The notes: a model not told the origin generated them from the sequence alone. Shown: positions 16,876 through 25,554, counted from the first letter of the stretch. The stretch: 64,000 nt of DNA from Devosia salina (GCF_019504385.1 NZ_CP080590.1:3897501-3961500), one strand, 5' to 3'. Numbers and translations: made by a program.

Positions 16876-18090
16876 ATGACCTGTCCTTCTTCTAGCGGCG
16901 CCGCGGCGTCGAACAAGTCCCAATTTTCTTGTCCCACGACCAGCCCGATCGCCATTGCGTCCGGACTGGTGCAGCACGACCTGGTCAGCCCGACCGATCA
17001 GGTCCTGATCCTGGCGACCATCGACGAGACCGGCTCGGCCAGCGTCGGCGACATCATGGTGGCCCTGGATGGTCATGCCGATCCGGCCGGGGCGATCCAG
17101 GCGCTGATCTCTGCGGGGATCGTCGAAGCTGATATCCGCTCGGGGGTACTCGACCAGCACACAATGCTCACCCGCATGGCGCCCAACGATCCGGACGATG
17201 ACCCGACGCCCTCCGCGCCAGGCGGTGTACTGCCCATCACCGGCGGCCTGCCCGACGATTCTGTTTCCCCATGTGTCACCACCATGCATCCGAGCGTGGT
17301 CGTCAGCCCGGGCAGTGGACGCCGTGCATTGGGCCGCGCCGAGGTCCTGCAGCGTCCCGGCGTCTACATTTTGCTGTCCGGTGCGCAGGCCTATGTCGGC
17401 ATGGGGTCCGAGGTGGGCCGCCGCGTCGCTACCGGCACCCAGCCGATCGCGGATATCGATGCGATCATCACCATTACCGATGCCCATGACGGATTGAGCG
17501 AGGCCGATGCCCTGGTGCTCGAACGGATCATCCATGGACGCTTGTCTGTGGCGCGGGAAGTGACCCTGGTCAATGGCACCCCGGATGGGGCGCCGGTTGC
17601 CCCCGAACGGTTCGAGGAACTCAACCTTCTTGCAGCCATGGCCTGTCATGTCCTGGCGCGCAAGGGGCACCTGTTCGTTAATCTCAGCCCGCGCATGGTG
17701 CTGGCCGGCCCGCGTGCGGAAGAGGGGCGGCTGGCGCCCTGGCGCGCCTTCAACGAGGCGCCGGAAGGCGAGGTCATGGAGCTGGCCTTCGGCAAGGGCC
17801 ACATCGCCCTCGCCTGCCGCCGGGCCGATGATGAATGGGTGCTTCTACGCGGCTCCGATGTCCGCCTCGATAGCGTGGCCAGCGCCACGGCCTCGGTGAG
17901 CTATTTGCGGGCTGCCTGGCACAATGCCGGCATTCTGGAGCTGGCCCATGACGGGACCTCCTATGTGCTGACCCGCGACATGGTCTTTTCCTCGGCCTCT
18001 GCCGCCATGCATTTTACCGTGGGCAGCAAGGGCCGGGGGCGCGGCGGCTGGCAGCCCGTCGATACCGACCTCACCGCACCGGCGCGCTAG
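16876..18090 (+). CDS. GIY-YIG-like protein of a mobile element
   Basis: 404 residues from ATG 16876 (MTCPSSSG). In the middle, RPGVYILL followed by AYVGMGSEVGRRV gives the GIY...YIG pair and conserved Arg of a GIY-YIG nuclease fold, with ALVLERIIHG downstream supplying a possible metal-binding Glu. The N-terminal 110 residues look like a helical/winged-helix domain (VLILATIDETGSASVGDIMVAL). The C-terminus is unassigned. First gene of a run leading to parA. An upstream in-frame extension to 16720 crosses the hairpin and is rejected. Nuclease activity is inference. Confidence 0.65.
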   Translation: MTCPSSSGAAASNKSQFSCPTTSPIAIASGLVQHDLVSPTDQVLILATIDETGSASVGDIMVALDGHADPAGAIQALISAGIVEADIRSGVLDQHTMLTRMAPNDPDDDPTPSAPGGVLPITGGLPDDSVSPCVTTMHPSVVVSPGSGRRALGRAEVLQRPGVYILLSGAQAYVGMGSEVGRRVATGTQPIADIDAIITITDAHDGLSEADALVLERIIHGRLSVAREVTLVNGTPDGAPVAPERFEELNLLAAMACHVLARKGHLFVNLSPRMVLAGPRAEEGRLAPWRAFNEAPEGEVMELAFGKGHIALACRRADDEWVLLRGSDVRLDSVASATASVSYLRAAWHNAGILELAHDGTSYVLTRDMVFSSASAAMHFTVGSKGRGRGGWQPVDTDLTAPAR

Positions 18091-18169
18091 CGCGGTCTTT
18101 TTCCCGCGCTCGTCCCCTTCCTTCCATCTCGCACGTAGCGCGGCCCTGGCCGCCGCCTGGAGACGCCTC

Positions 18170-20128
18170 ATGTCCATTTCTTCGCTGCGTACCCCATCAT
18201 CTGATACCGAGACCGACGACGAACCCCATCTTGAGGACGACACGCCTACGCCGCTGGCTGAGCGGACCAGCGACGCTTTGGCCCAATGCATGGTCGAGGC
18301 CGCGCTTACGCCTGCGCTCAAGCGCCTGCTCAAGACCCGGCCCCGCCTCGTCGTGATCAGGACCGAAAACGAGATTTCCGCCGCAATGCTTGAGCGTCAT
18401 CTGTCCGGCCAGGACCGAGCGACGATGGTCGCGGCCTATGCCGAACGGCAGAAATCCGGCGGCCGATATGAGCTGCAGGGGCGCGCCGAACTCGACCTGC
18501 TCGAAGCGGGCCGCAGCGTCATCCTCATCTCGCATGATCCTGAGCGCGTGCTTGTTCCCGAGGCTCTCGCGGGCGCCGATGCCGTCATCGCGGTGCCGGG
18601 CCCGGATCTTGCCATCATTCGCAGGACCATCCGCATGGTCACCGGCCGCACCGTCCGCGGTCTGCTGCGGACCGATGTCGAGGGTCTTTCGGTCCACGAC
18701 CTGACCGTTGCCATCCGGCCGGGCCTCTCGTCGCGGGACTGCGTTGCCAATCTGCGCCGCATCGCAGGCTATCGCAACCAGCCGGCCGAGCACAGTCGCG
18801 GCGTTCCCCTTGAGCGGCTGGCGCTCACCCGGCCGGTTGGCGACTGGGCGCATGAGACGCTGGGCATCATGCGCAAGGTCGCCGAGGGGAGCCTGAACCC
18901 CACGGCACTGCGCTTTGCCTGCCTTGCCGGACCGCCCGGCACCGGCAAGACGACCATTGCCGAGGCCCTTGCTGTTTCGGCGGGCTGGAGGTTCACGGCA
19001 ACTTCGGTCGGCGCCTGGTTTGCCAGCTCTGATGGTCATCTGGGTGATGTCATCCGCTCTGCGCGCACCTTCCTGGACGAAGTCGCCAGTGCCGACGGAC
19101 CGATCGTCGGGCTGCTCGACGAAGTCGACGCCATTCCCGACCGGGCGACGCTCGATGCAGACCGGGCATCGTGGTGGGTTCCGGTCGTGACTTTCCTGCT
19201 GACCGAACTCGACCGGCTGCGCAAGCTCGGCAGGCCGATCCTGCTGATCGGGGCCACCAACCACTACGGCAAGCTGGATAAGGCGCTCATCCGCCCAGGA
19301 CGGCTGGAGCGCAAAGTGCCTGTCCTGCTCCCGGACCTCGATGAGCGGTGCCGCATGTTTGCAGCCTGTCTCGGCGACAGGATCAATGCTGGCGGCATTG
19401 CGACGCTGGCACGGCTGGCCGTGGAGGCCACGCCCGCGCAGATCGAAAGCTGGTGCCAATCGGCCATCGCCGCGGCCGAAGCCGAGGATCGGCCGCTCGG
19501 CCTGGCCGATCTCATGGTTCTGATTGCCCCGCCCGACGGACGGTCGCCGGAGACCGACCGGAGCATTGCCATCCACGAAGCAGGTCATGCCGTGGTGGCC
19601 CATGCGCTGAACCTGCCGATCCTGGAAGTGTCCATCCTCGGCTCTGGTGCCATGGGAGGCTGGGTAAAGCCCAGGCCCGGGGATGGGTTGCTCACCCGGG
19701 GCGACGTCGAAGATTTTGTCACCATGGTGCTGGCCGGGCGCGCCGCCGACATCAGCCTGGGCAATGGCGCCAATAGTGGCGCCGAGTCGGATATCGAGAT
19801 CGCCAACATGGTATTGCGCAGCGCCATGCTCGAGCTTGGTCTTTATGGCCCCCTGACGACGGTCCAGAACACCGACCCGCGCCACTGGAACGGGGCCTCG
19901 TTGTGGGCAGCAGTGACGACCGAACTCGACCGCCTCCACGGCCGGGCCGTCACAATCGTCAGCCGGCATAGGGACGACATCCTCCGCCTCGCCGAAATCC
20001 TGCAGGTCGAGCGCGTCATCACCGGCGACAGGCTGGCCGGCATTCTCGATGCCGCCCACACGGCCGAAAAGCCTGACGAGATCGACGATGCGATCGAAGA
20101 CCACATTCCGGTGGCGGGGAGGATCTGA
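18170..20128 (+). CDS. Soluble FtsH-like AAA+ zinc protease of a mobile element
   Basis: 652 residues. Residues 1-230 are a unique, mainly helical region without membrane segments. The AAA+ domain has Walker A GPPGTGKT (254-261), Walker B VGLLDEVDA (313-321), sensor GATNHYGKLD and the arginine-finger block IRPGRLERKV (374-383). A peptidase-M41 domain follows with HEAGH (469-473) and a later Asp in ESDIEIAN (about 541), matching the zinc ligands of FtsH. FtsH proper is membrane-anchored; this one is predicted cytosolic. Its stop overlaps the next start. It may remodel or degrade a host or element protein such as a repressor or restriction factor (inference). Confidence 0.8.
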   Translation: MSISSLRTPSSDTETDDEPHLEDDTPTPLAERTSDALAQCMVEAALTPALKRLLKTRPRLVVIRTENEISAAMLERHLSGQDRATMVAAYAERQKSGGRYELQGRAELDLLEAGRSVILISHDPERVLVPEALAGADAVIAVPGPDLAIIRRTIRMVTGRTVRGLLRTDVEGLSVHDLTVAIRPGLSSRDCVANLRRIAGYRNQPAEHSRGVPLERLALTRPVGDWAHETLGIMRKVAEGSLNPTALRFACLAGPPGTGKTTIAEALAVSAGWRFTATSVGAWFASSDGHLGDVIRSARTFLDEVASADGPIVGLLDEVDAIPDRATLDADRASWWVPVVTFLLTELDRLRKLGRPILLIGATNHYGKLDKALIRPGRLERKVPVLLPDLDERCRMFAACLGDRINAGGIATLARLAVEATPAQIESWCQSAIAAAEAEDRPLGLADLMVLIAPPDGRSPETDRSIAIHEAGHAVVAHALNLPILEVSILGSGAMGGWVKPRPGDGLLTRGDVEDFVTMVLAGRAADISLGNGANSGAESDIEIANMVLRSAMLELGLYGPLTTVQNTDPRHWNGASLWAAVTTELDRLHGRAVTIVSRHRDDILRLAEILQVERVITGDRLAGILDAAHTAEKPDEIDDAIEDHIPVAGRI

Positions 20129-20391
20129 TGCAGAAGGCCGACCAGATCCGCATCGCTGCCCATGCCTGGGACTATGCGATCACCCTGTGCATGCGCACCC
20201 TGCCGCAGGGGCCCGAGCGCGAGGCGCTTGTCGCCTGTGACCAGCGCCCGACAATCTCCAATATCCGCGCCGCCCTCGCCATTGGCCGGAACCGCCCCTG
20301 GCTGGCGCTGATCGAATCCGCGCTGATCGAAATCGCGCTCGCCGCCATTGAAGACGTGCTCCACGAGGCCGACCGTGACCATCGCCGCTGA
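20128..20391 (+). CDS. Small hypothetical protein of the mobile-element operon
   Basis: 87 residues, predicted helical, with a hydrophobic C-terminal half (RPWLALIESALIEIALAAIEDVL). No recognised domain. The ATG overlaps the protease stop by one base (TGATG), and its stop lies beyond the start of the next gene, so it is part of a tightly coupled operon. Confidence 0.6.
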   Translation: MQKADQIRIAAHAWDYAITLCMRTLPQGPEREALVACDQRPTISNIRAALAIGRNRPWLALIESALIEIALAAIEDVLHEADRDHRR

Positions 20392-20980
20392 AACCCGGAC
20401 CTTGATCGAAGCCGCGCTCGATGGCGATCCGGCACTGCCGACGCTGGCTATTGCCGGCTCTTCGCCCGATACCCTGGCCGTGCACATCACCCCCGGTGTA
20501 CCGGCCAGCGAGATCGGTGGCACCACCTATTACCGCACGCCGTCATTCCGCCGCGAAACGCTCACCGAACTGGCCCTACGCATGCAGCGCCTGCGCTGGC
20601 ACCGGTCTGCACCCCTCACCCCGCTGGCCATGCCGCCAACTGAGGCAGACCTTCAGGCGCTGCACCAGAAGCACAAGCGAGCCACGGCTGGGTTCGAATG
20701 CCTGCCAGGGTGGACTGACCTCCTCGATGCCGTCTTCATCTGGCTGGACGAGATCGCGCCAGACCACTCCTGGCGGTCGGATCAGGTCAAGGAGAAATAC
20801 GCGACATTGCGGTTTTACTGGTCTGGCGACCTGCCTGAAACCGGTGATGCGATCATCGCCGCTGCAGAACATCTTTCCGGGCATGTCTGCGAAGCTTGCG
20901 GCGCCCCCGGATCGCTGCAGAGCTGGAATCGCTGGTGGAGCACGCGCTGTCCGGACCACAAGCGCCGGAGGTGGTCATGA
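20375..20980 (+). CDS. Hypothetical protein with C-terminal zinc-ribbon-like motif
   Basis: 201 residues if started at the GTG at 20375, which overlaps the preceding gene by 17 bp; an ATG at 20348 is an alternative. The C-terminal part (GWTDLLDAVFIWLDE, DQVKEKYATLRFYWSGD, HVCEACGAPGSLQSWNRWWSTRCPDH) belongs to a widespread uncharacterised family with two CxxC/CxxH-type metal ligands. Function unknown. Confidence 0.65.
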   Translation: MTIAAETRTLIEAALDGDPALPTLAIAGSSPDTLAVHITPGVPASEIGGTTYYRTPSFRRETLTELALRMQRLRWHRSAPLTPLAMPPTEADLQALHQKHKRATAGFECLPGWTDLLDAVFIWLDEIAPDHSWRSDQVKEKYATLRFYWSGDLPETGDAIIAAAEHLSGHVCEACGAPGSLQSWNRWWSTRCPDHKRRRWS

Positions 20981-21300
20981 GTCTCTTGTCCAAGGAAACC
21001 ATCGCGGCCGGGTTGCGTGAGGCGGAGCGCATCAAGGCCGGGATTGTACCCGGCGCGGCGGAACTGGCCGACGCACCGCTCCTGACTGGCTGGGCCGTCC
21101 AGCCCCTGCCCGGCGGATTGTTCCGCCTGGTCGGCTTCGTTAGCAGCCATCCCCTGCTGCAGGACGGCTGCATTACCACCTCCGCGGTTCTTGCAGCCGA
21201 TGAACAGGCCGGGTGGGCGCGAACCATCAGCCGCTATTATCGGCTCGGCCCCAGGCTCGGATACCAGCCCCAAAGCGATCAAGCGAGCATGCTCGATTGA
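20977..21300 (+). CDS. Hypothetical protein of the mobile-element operon
   Basis: 107 residues from ATG 20977, overlapping the previous stop (ATGA). Sequence features: an N-terminal helix (ETIAAGLREAERIKAG), then a beta-rich stretch (GWAVQPLPGGLFRLVGFVSSHPLL) and a polar end. No domain recognised. Operon position suggests an accessory function in element maintenance. Confidence 0.6.
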   Translation: MSLLSKETIAAGLREAERIKAGIVPGAAELADAPLLTGWAVQPLPGGLFRLVGFVSSHPLLQDGCITTSAVLAADEQAGWARTISRYYRLGPRLGYQPQSDQASMLD

Positions 21301-21330
21301 TAGCAAGCCCGCATGCCGGTGCGTCGAGCA

Positions 21331-21346
21331 TTTGTTCCTTGCCAGG
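21331..21346 (+). promoter_or_regulatory. Copy 1 of the shared 16-bp motif TTTGTTCCTTGCCAGG (upstream of parA)
   Basis: Perfect copy of a motif found upstream of four genes in the two mobile blocks. It ends 32 bp before the parA start chosen here. Other copies: 34092-34107, 34931-34946 and 36594-36609, all on the minus strand. Confidence 0.7.
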
Positions 21347-21378
21347 CTTCCTCCGACATTGCCGAGGAAAGGATGACC

Positions 21379-22023
21379 ATGACCAAAAGCACTAGTTCCA
21401 TTGTCCTTGCGCTCTGGGGTAAGGGCGGTTCGGGCAAAACATCGACTGCACTTGCCCTGGCGAGCCTGGCGACCGCCGAGGGCCGCCGCGCCATAGTCCT
21501 CGACGCTGACCCGCAGCGTTCGGCCAGCGAATGGCATGCGGTGAGCGCGAATCCTCCCTTTGCCGTGCACAGCACCGAAGTTGGCGCAGTTGCCGCGCTG
21601 CTGGATCGGGCCAAAACACGCTACGACGTGGTGCTTATCGATAATCCACCGGCCCGCTACAGCGGCTCCACCGCCATTGCCCAGAGGGCCGGTATGTCGC
21701 TGATCTGCGCCCGTCCGTTTCTCTTCGATATCTCTTTGGCTCTGGAGTGGGTGCACGTCCTGAAGAACGCCCATACAACGCCATTGGTCGCGCTCACCGC
21801 CGCGCCACCTCTGCGCCTTGATATGGAGTCCCCTGCTGTCCGTATCGCGCGCGAGCGCCTCAAATCCGCGGGCGCGACTCTTTGGCGTCACCAGATCACC
21901 CACCGCCTCGCCTACCCGGAGTTGATCCATCGCGGCATGACCATTGCCGACCTGTCCGCCGATGCCCCGGCCCGTACTGACTACGAACGCCTGTGGTCGG
22001 CCATTTGCAAGTGGAAGAGGTAA
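21379..22023 (+). CDS. parA: ParA/MinD-type partition ATPase
   Basis: 214 residues from ATG 21379, chosen because GAGGAAAGG lies six bases upstream; ATG 21373 is possible. Deviant Walker A GKGGSGKTS near 12-20 with the signature first lysine, VLDADPQRSASEW (Walker A'), and DVVLIDNPP (Walker B) near 76-84. Small ParA proteins of this type segregate plasmids or stabilise excised integrative elements together with a DNA-binding partner and centromere repeats. Here the partner is the 70-residue protein just downstream, followed by an 8-bp repeat array. Confidence 0.88.
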   Translation: MTKSTSSIVLALWGKGGSGKTSTALALASLATAEGRRAIVLDADPQRSASEWHAVSANPPFAVHSTEVGAVAALLDRAKTRYDVVLIDNPPARYSGSTAIAQRAGMSLICARPFLFDISLALEWVHVLKNAHTTPLVALTAAPPLRLDMESPAVRIARERLKSAGATLWRHQITHRLAYPELIHRGMTIADLSADAPARTDYERLWSAICKWKR

Positions 22024-22029
22024 CTGCCG

Positions 22030-22242
22030 ATGAACACGCCGCCGAAATCGTCCCTCCGCGCAACCGCAATCGCGCCTGACCTGGTAGAAGAGACCGAAGC
22101 ACGCGCTCAGATCTGCTACCGGCTGTCCCGCGAAAGGCGCGACATGCTGCACCGCCTCGCTCTCGACCGCCGGACGAACTTGCAGGGCCTTCTCGATGAG
22201 GCCGTGGGCGACCTCCTCGCCAAGCTGCAGGCGGACTCGTAG
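22030..22242 (+). CDS. Small ParB/ParG-like DNA-binding partner (ribbon-helix-helix candidate)
   Basis: 70 residues: a disordered basic N-terminus, then ICYRLSRERRDMLHRLALDRRTNLQGLLDEAVGDLLAKL, which fits a ribbon-helix-helix layout (short strand, helix, turn, helix). It starts 6 bp after parA. Proteins with this size and position bind repeat centromeres and stimulate ParA. The assignment is by context and predicted fold, not by a diagnostic motif. Confidence 0.65.
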   Translation: MNTPPKSSLRATAIAPDLVEETEARAQICYRLSRERRDMLHRLALDRRTNLQGLLDEAVGDLLAKLQADS

Positions 22243-22251
22243 TCCGATCGC

Positions 22252-22299
22252 GCGCTAGCTTGCCGTCTTGCTAGCTTGCGATCGTTGCAGCTTGCTAGC
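22252..22299 (+). repeat. Array of six 8-bp repeats (consensus TTGCTAGC), candidate centromere/operator
   Basis: Six consecutive octamers: GCGCTAGC, TTGCCGTC, TTGCTAGC, TTGCGATC, GTTGCAGC, TTGCTAGC. GCTAGC recurs at 22254, 22270 and 22294, spaced by multiples of 8 bp. It begins 10 bp after the stop of the small DNA-binding protein. Ribbon-helix-helix partition proteins bind short tandem repeats of this kind, so this is the best parS candidate. Confidence 0.65.
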
Positions 22300-22486
22300 A
22301 GTACAGAGGGGAGGTGAGCGAAGGTGACCTCACGCTGTCCGCAACGCGCCCCAACTCGGTCATTCGCTGCACCTTGTCGATAGGCCGAAAGCCGACATTC
22401 CGCTTGAACCGATACTTGGCGCATTCTGCGTCACAAGACTGCAAGCAGCCCGAGCCGTGCGAAGGGATGCTGAACCGAACTTGCCG

Positions 22487-22602
22487 CGCGTCGGGTCGCT
22501 CGAGGGATGGTTGTGCACCAGGATGACGGCCGTCGCTGAAAGCTCCAGCGAGCACTTGATGACCTCGCGGGCATAGACACGGGTGTGGTCTACGTGGTGC
22601 AT
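22487..22602 (-). pseudogene. radC (JAB-domain) remnant
   Basis: Minus strand: HHVDHTRVYAREVIKCSLELSATAVILVHNHPSSDPTRG matches the RadC/JAB core, including the HNHPS metal-binding motif. Similarity ends abruptly after DPTRG, and a stop precedes the fragment only a few codons upstream. About 38 codons of an original 160-230 remain. RadC-like genes are common cargo of integrative elements, so this looks like an element edge broken by recombination. It lies 8 bp from the tetR stop. Confidence 0.75.
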
Positions 22603-22610
22603 TCATCCCG

Positions 22611-23180
22611 TCATGCGGCGATGGCCGCCCAACACATCTCGATAACTAAAAGCCGCTCGGCATCTGACAGCGGTTCAGCACTGAGCCGTCGGCGTTTGAG
22701 TGTGTTTCGAATGGCGCCGCGGATGAAGCTGGCCATCATGGTGGGCGAACCGGGCCGGAAGTCTCCGCTCTCCTGCCCGGCAGCGATCAGATCGATCGCA
22801 TAGTCGACAAAGGCGCCAAAGATCGTCTTGGCGTCGGCCCAAGTGATGAGCGGATTGTTTTCGAGGTAGTCGAACAACCGTGCGCGCTGCGGATCGGACC
22901 AGATGAAGTCCACATAGTCGGCTATATAGACCTGCATGCGCTCGGCCGGTGTCTTGGCCGGATCAGGCTGCACCGACAGGCTTTCGGTCATCTGCTCGGC
23001 CATGCGCCCATAGACGCCGAGCACCAGCGCTTCCTTGGAATCGAAATAATTGTAGAGCGACCCAGTGGCTACGCCCGCTTCCTCGGCAATCGCCGCCATG
23101 GAGCAGTGCAATCCGTTTTTCACGATCAGTCTTGATGCGGCGGCGATAATGCGTTCGCGCTTGTCGGGGGTAACGTCCAT
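22611..23180 (-). CDS. TetR/AcrR-family transcriptional regulator
   Basis: 189 residues. The N-terminal helix-turn-helix is typical (RERIIAAASRLIVKNGLHCSMAAIAEEAGVATGSLYNYFDSKEAL, about 8-52); the C-terminal ligand-binding half is divergent. It is divergent from the transport operon starting at 23329. An 18-bp palindrome lies 4 bp before its start, so it probably represses itself and the operon until a substrate-derived ligand binds. Confidence 0.92.
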   Translation of the reverse strand: MDVTPDKRERIIAAASRLIVKNGLHCSMAAIAEEAGVATGSLYNYFDSKEALVLGVYGRMAEQMTESLSVQPDPAKTPAERMQVYIADYVDFIWSDPQRARLFDYLENNPLITWADAKTIFGAFVDYAIDLIAAGQESGDFRPGSPTMMASFIRGAIRNTLKRRRLSAEPLSDAERLLVIEMCWAAIAA

Positions 23181-23184
23181 AAAC

Positions 23185-23202
23185 TGAATGAACCTTCATT
23201 CA
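23185..23202. promoter_or_regulatory. TetR-family operator palindrome TGAATGAACCTTCATTCA
   Basis: An 18-bp inverted repeat, perfect except for the central CC. TGAATGA/TCATTCA half-sites are typical of TetR/AcrR operators. It is 4 bp upstream of the tetR start codon and 126 bp upstream of the phosphoesterase start. Confidence 0.75.
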
Positions 23203-23328
23203 CCTGTCATGTTGGAACGCTAGCTAGGCATCCGTTCCGGCGCAAGAGGGAAAAGTCCCAAATTAGGTCGCGGGATCAAAAAAGTTTCAGAAGCCATTGA
23301 TCTGGCTCTAAAGACTCAGGAGAGCGCC

Positions 23329-24195
23329 ATGTCCGACCTCGTCACTTTCGTTCATCTCACCGACCTGCATGTGGGCGACCCGAATGTGCAGGATGACCAC
23401 CTGCATTCCGACACCAACACCACACTCGCGGCCATCCTGGCCGATGTGAAGAAGCTCGTGCCGCAGCCCAAGTTCATCGTTGCCAGCGGCGACCTGACCA
23501 ATCGTGGCGACGAAGCCAGCTATGAAACGCTCAAGGCGATCTTTGCCGAAGCCGAGCTGACCATGCCGGTGCTTTTTGCCCTCGGCAACCACGACAAGCG
23601 CGAAGGCTTCTACCCCGCCATGCTCGGCAAGACCGATCATGCCATGGCCCCCTATGACCACGCCCAGGTCATCGACGGCATCCATATCATCACCCTCGAC
23701 TCCTCCGCTCCCAACAAGGTCGGTGGCTCCTTCGAACCCGGCCAGCTCGAGTGGCTGAAGTCCGAGCTCGACAACCATGCCGACCTGCCCAAGCTGCTGG
23801 TCATGCATCACGCCCCGGCACTTGATGACAATCCGCAGATGGAATGGGAATCCCTCTCCATCGCCGACACCGAGTCGCTGCGTCAGGCCGTCGAAGGCAA
23901 GAATGTCATCGGCATCCTCTCGGGCCACATCCACTACGATCGCGTTTCCAACTGGTACGGCATCCCGGTTGTCGTCGGCATTGGCCAGCACGCCGCCACC
24001 GACGTGCTCTGGCTGCATGAAGGTCTGCGTGGCTATGAAGGCGCGTCCTTCGCCATCGGCACGCTGCGTCCCTCCGGCCTGACCATTACCTTCGCGCCGC
24101 TGCGCAAGGACCCCAAGGAAATCATGAGCTTCCGCTTCGCCGACTTCGCCGAAATGCTCAAGAAGTACGAAGCCAGCCTCGTCGCTGCCGAGTAG
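23329..24195 (+). CDS. GpdQ/CpdA-like metallophosphoesterase 1
   Basis: 288 residues with all class III phosphodiesterase motifs: HLTDLHVGD (D-x-H), SGDLTNRG, GNHDKR, MHHAP and GHIHYDRV, which supply the two-metal site. GpdQ-like enzymes hydrolyse glycerophosphodiesters and CpdA-like ones cyclic nucleotides. There is no signal peptide, so it acts in the cytoplasm. The Shine-Dalgarno AGGAGAG precedes the ATG. It is the first gene of an ABC transporter operon and has a paralogue at 26978, suggesting hydrolysis of the imported phosphodiester. Confidence 0.88.
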   Translation: MSDLVTFVHLTDLHVGDPNVQDDHLHSDTNTTLAAILADVKKLVPQPKFIVASGDLTNRGDEASYETLKAIFAEAELTMPVLFALGNHDKREGFYPAMLGKTDHAMAPYDHAQVIDGIHIITLDSSAPNKVGGSFEPGQLEWLKSELDNHADLPKLLVMHHAPALDDNPQMEWESLSIADTESLRQAVEGKNVIGILSGHIHYDRVSNWYGIPVVVGIGQHAATDVLWLHEGLRGYEGASFAIGTLRPSGLTITFAPLRKDPKEIMSFRFADFAEMLKKYEASLVAAE

Positions 24196-24210
24196 CCCCC
24201 AGAAACAGTC

Positions 24211-24232
24211 CGGGCTCCCTGCGGGGAGCCCG
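24211..24232 (+). other. Intergenic hairpin after phosphoesterase 1
   Basis: CGGGCTCCC / GGGAGCCCG with a 4-nt loop and no T-run, 16 bp after the stop. It probably stabilises the upstream mRNA segment or partly attenuates the operon. Comparable hairpins follow the next three genes. Confidence 0.7.
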
Positions 24233-24261
24233 CCTCCCCGATTCCTCCCCGGAGAACTGCG

Positions 24262-25554
24262 ATGAACCGCAAGTCTTTCCTGCTGGGCGCGCTTGCGCTC
24301 TCGATCTCGGCGCCTGTCCTGGCCCAGTCCATTCCGGCCAGCGTCGATGCACCGGTGACCATTACGTTTTACAACTACAACCTGGCCAGCGCCGGCAATG
24401 GCAAGGATGCCACCGAGCGTCTGATGGCCGAATTCATGGCCGCCAACCCCAATGTGACCGTTGAAGGCGTGCCCTATGGCGCGGCCGAGGGCAATGCCCG
24501 CCTGCAGGCGGACCTTGCCGCCGGGATGTCGGTTGACCTGGTGCAGCTTGGCTTCAACTCGCTCGACTATGCGCGCGGAAATTACGGCGCCAAGGCGCTG
24601 GAAGACCTGTTCCCGGCCGACGAAATCGCCGGACACATGGAAGGCATGAGCCCCAATGGGCTGAAGCTCGGCGTGCTCGACGACAAGACCTATGGCCTGG
24701 CCTATACGTTCTCGACCCCGGTGCTGTTCTACAATGCCGACCTGTTCGCGGCTGCCGGCCTTGATCCGAACAATCCGCCCCAGACCTGGGACGAGATCAA
24801 GACCGCATCGCTCGCCATCAAGGACAAGACCGGCAATCCCGGCTTTACCGCCGGCATTTTTGGCCCCAGCGCCGCTGACTGGCTGTTCCAGGGCGTTGTT
24901 CGCTCGAACAATGGCTCGGTGATCTCGGAAGACCGCACGGCCCTGACCTTTGCCGAACCGGCCGCCGTTGAAGCTGTCGCCATGCTCAAGGATCTCTACG
25001 AGAGCGGCGCCTATGATAATGTCGACGTGACGGGTGCCATGGAGAACATGGCGAGCGGCAAGCTCGGCATGTATCTGCAGACTTCGGCCATTCAGGCTTT
25101 CCTCGTGAAGGGCGCCGAAGGCAATTTCGACCTGCGCGCCGCCCCGATGCCGCGCTTTGGTGACAAGCCGACCCGTCCGAACAATTCGGGCTCGGCGCTG
25201 GTCATTCTCAGCCAGGACCCGATCAAGCAGCGCGCCAGCTGGGAATTCATGAAGTTCCTGACCTCCAAGCATGGCTACACCGTCATCACGTCGGAAATCG
25301 GCTACCTGCCGCTGCGCACCGACATTGTCGATGACCCGGAATATCTGGGCGAGTGGATCAAGGATCACCCGCTGATCGCCCCCAATCTCGAGCAGTTGTC
25401 GCGGCTTGAGCCCTGGGATGCGATGCCCGGCGCCAATTATGCGCAGATCGTCAAGATGATGATGGACGCTGCCGAAATGGCCGTGTTCGGCGGGACCGAT
25501 GTCGAAGCGACGCTTGCCGACGCCCAGGCCAATGCACAGGCCCTGATGCCCTGA
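24262..25554 (+). CDS. ABC transporter solute-binding protein 1
   Basis: 430 residues. Signal peptide MNRKSFLLGALALSISAPVLAQ with probable cleavage after ALAQ/VLAQ. Then an extracellular solute-binding family 1 layout: VTITFYNYN, LMAEFMAANPNVTVEGVPY, GLAYTFSTPVLFYNADLF, PTRPNNSGSALVI and KFLTSKHGYTVITSEIGYLPLR. The family includes the sn-glycerol-3-phosphate protein UgpB and sugar binders. It is a tandem paralogue of the next gene and shares with it an identical leader (CCGGAGAACTGCGATG). Confidence 0.9.
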   Translation: MNRKSFLLGALALSISAPVLAQSIPASVDAPVTITFYNYNLASAGNGKDATERLMAEFMAANPNVTVEGVPYGAAEGNARLQADLAAGMSVDLVQLGFNSLDYARGNYGAKALEDLFPADEIAGHMEGMSPNGLKLGVLDDKTYGLAYTFSTPVLFYNADLFAAAGLDPNNPPQTWDEIKTASLAIKDKTGNPGFTAGIFGPSAADWLFQGVVRSNNGSVISEDRTALTFAEPAAVEAVAMLKDLYESGAYDNVDVTGAMENMASGKLGMYLQTSAIQAFLVKGAEGNFDLRAAPMPRFGDKPTRPNNSGSALVILSQDPIKQRASWEFMKFLTSKHGYTVITSEIGYLPLRTDIVDDPEYLGEWIKDHPLIAPNLEQLSRLEPWDAMPGANYAQIVKMMMDAAEMAVFGGTDVEATLADAQANAQALMP

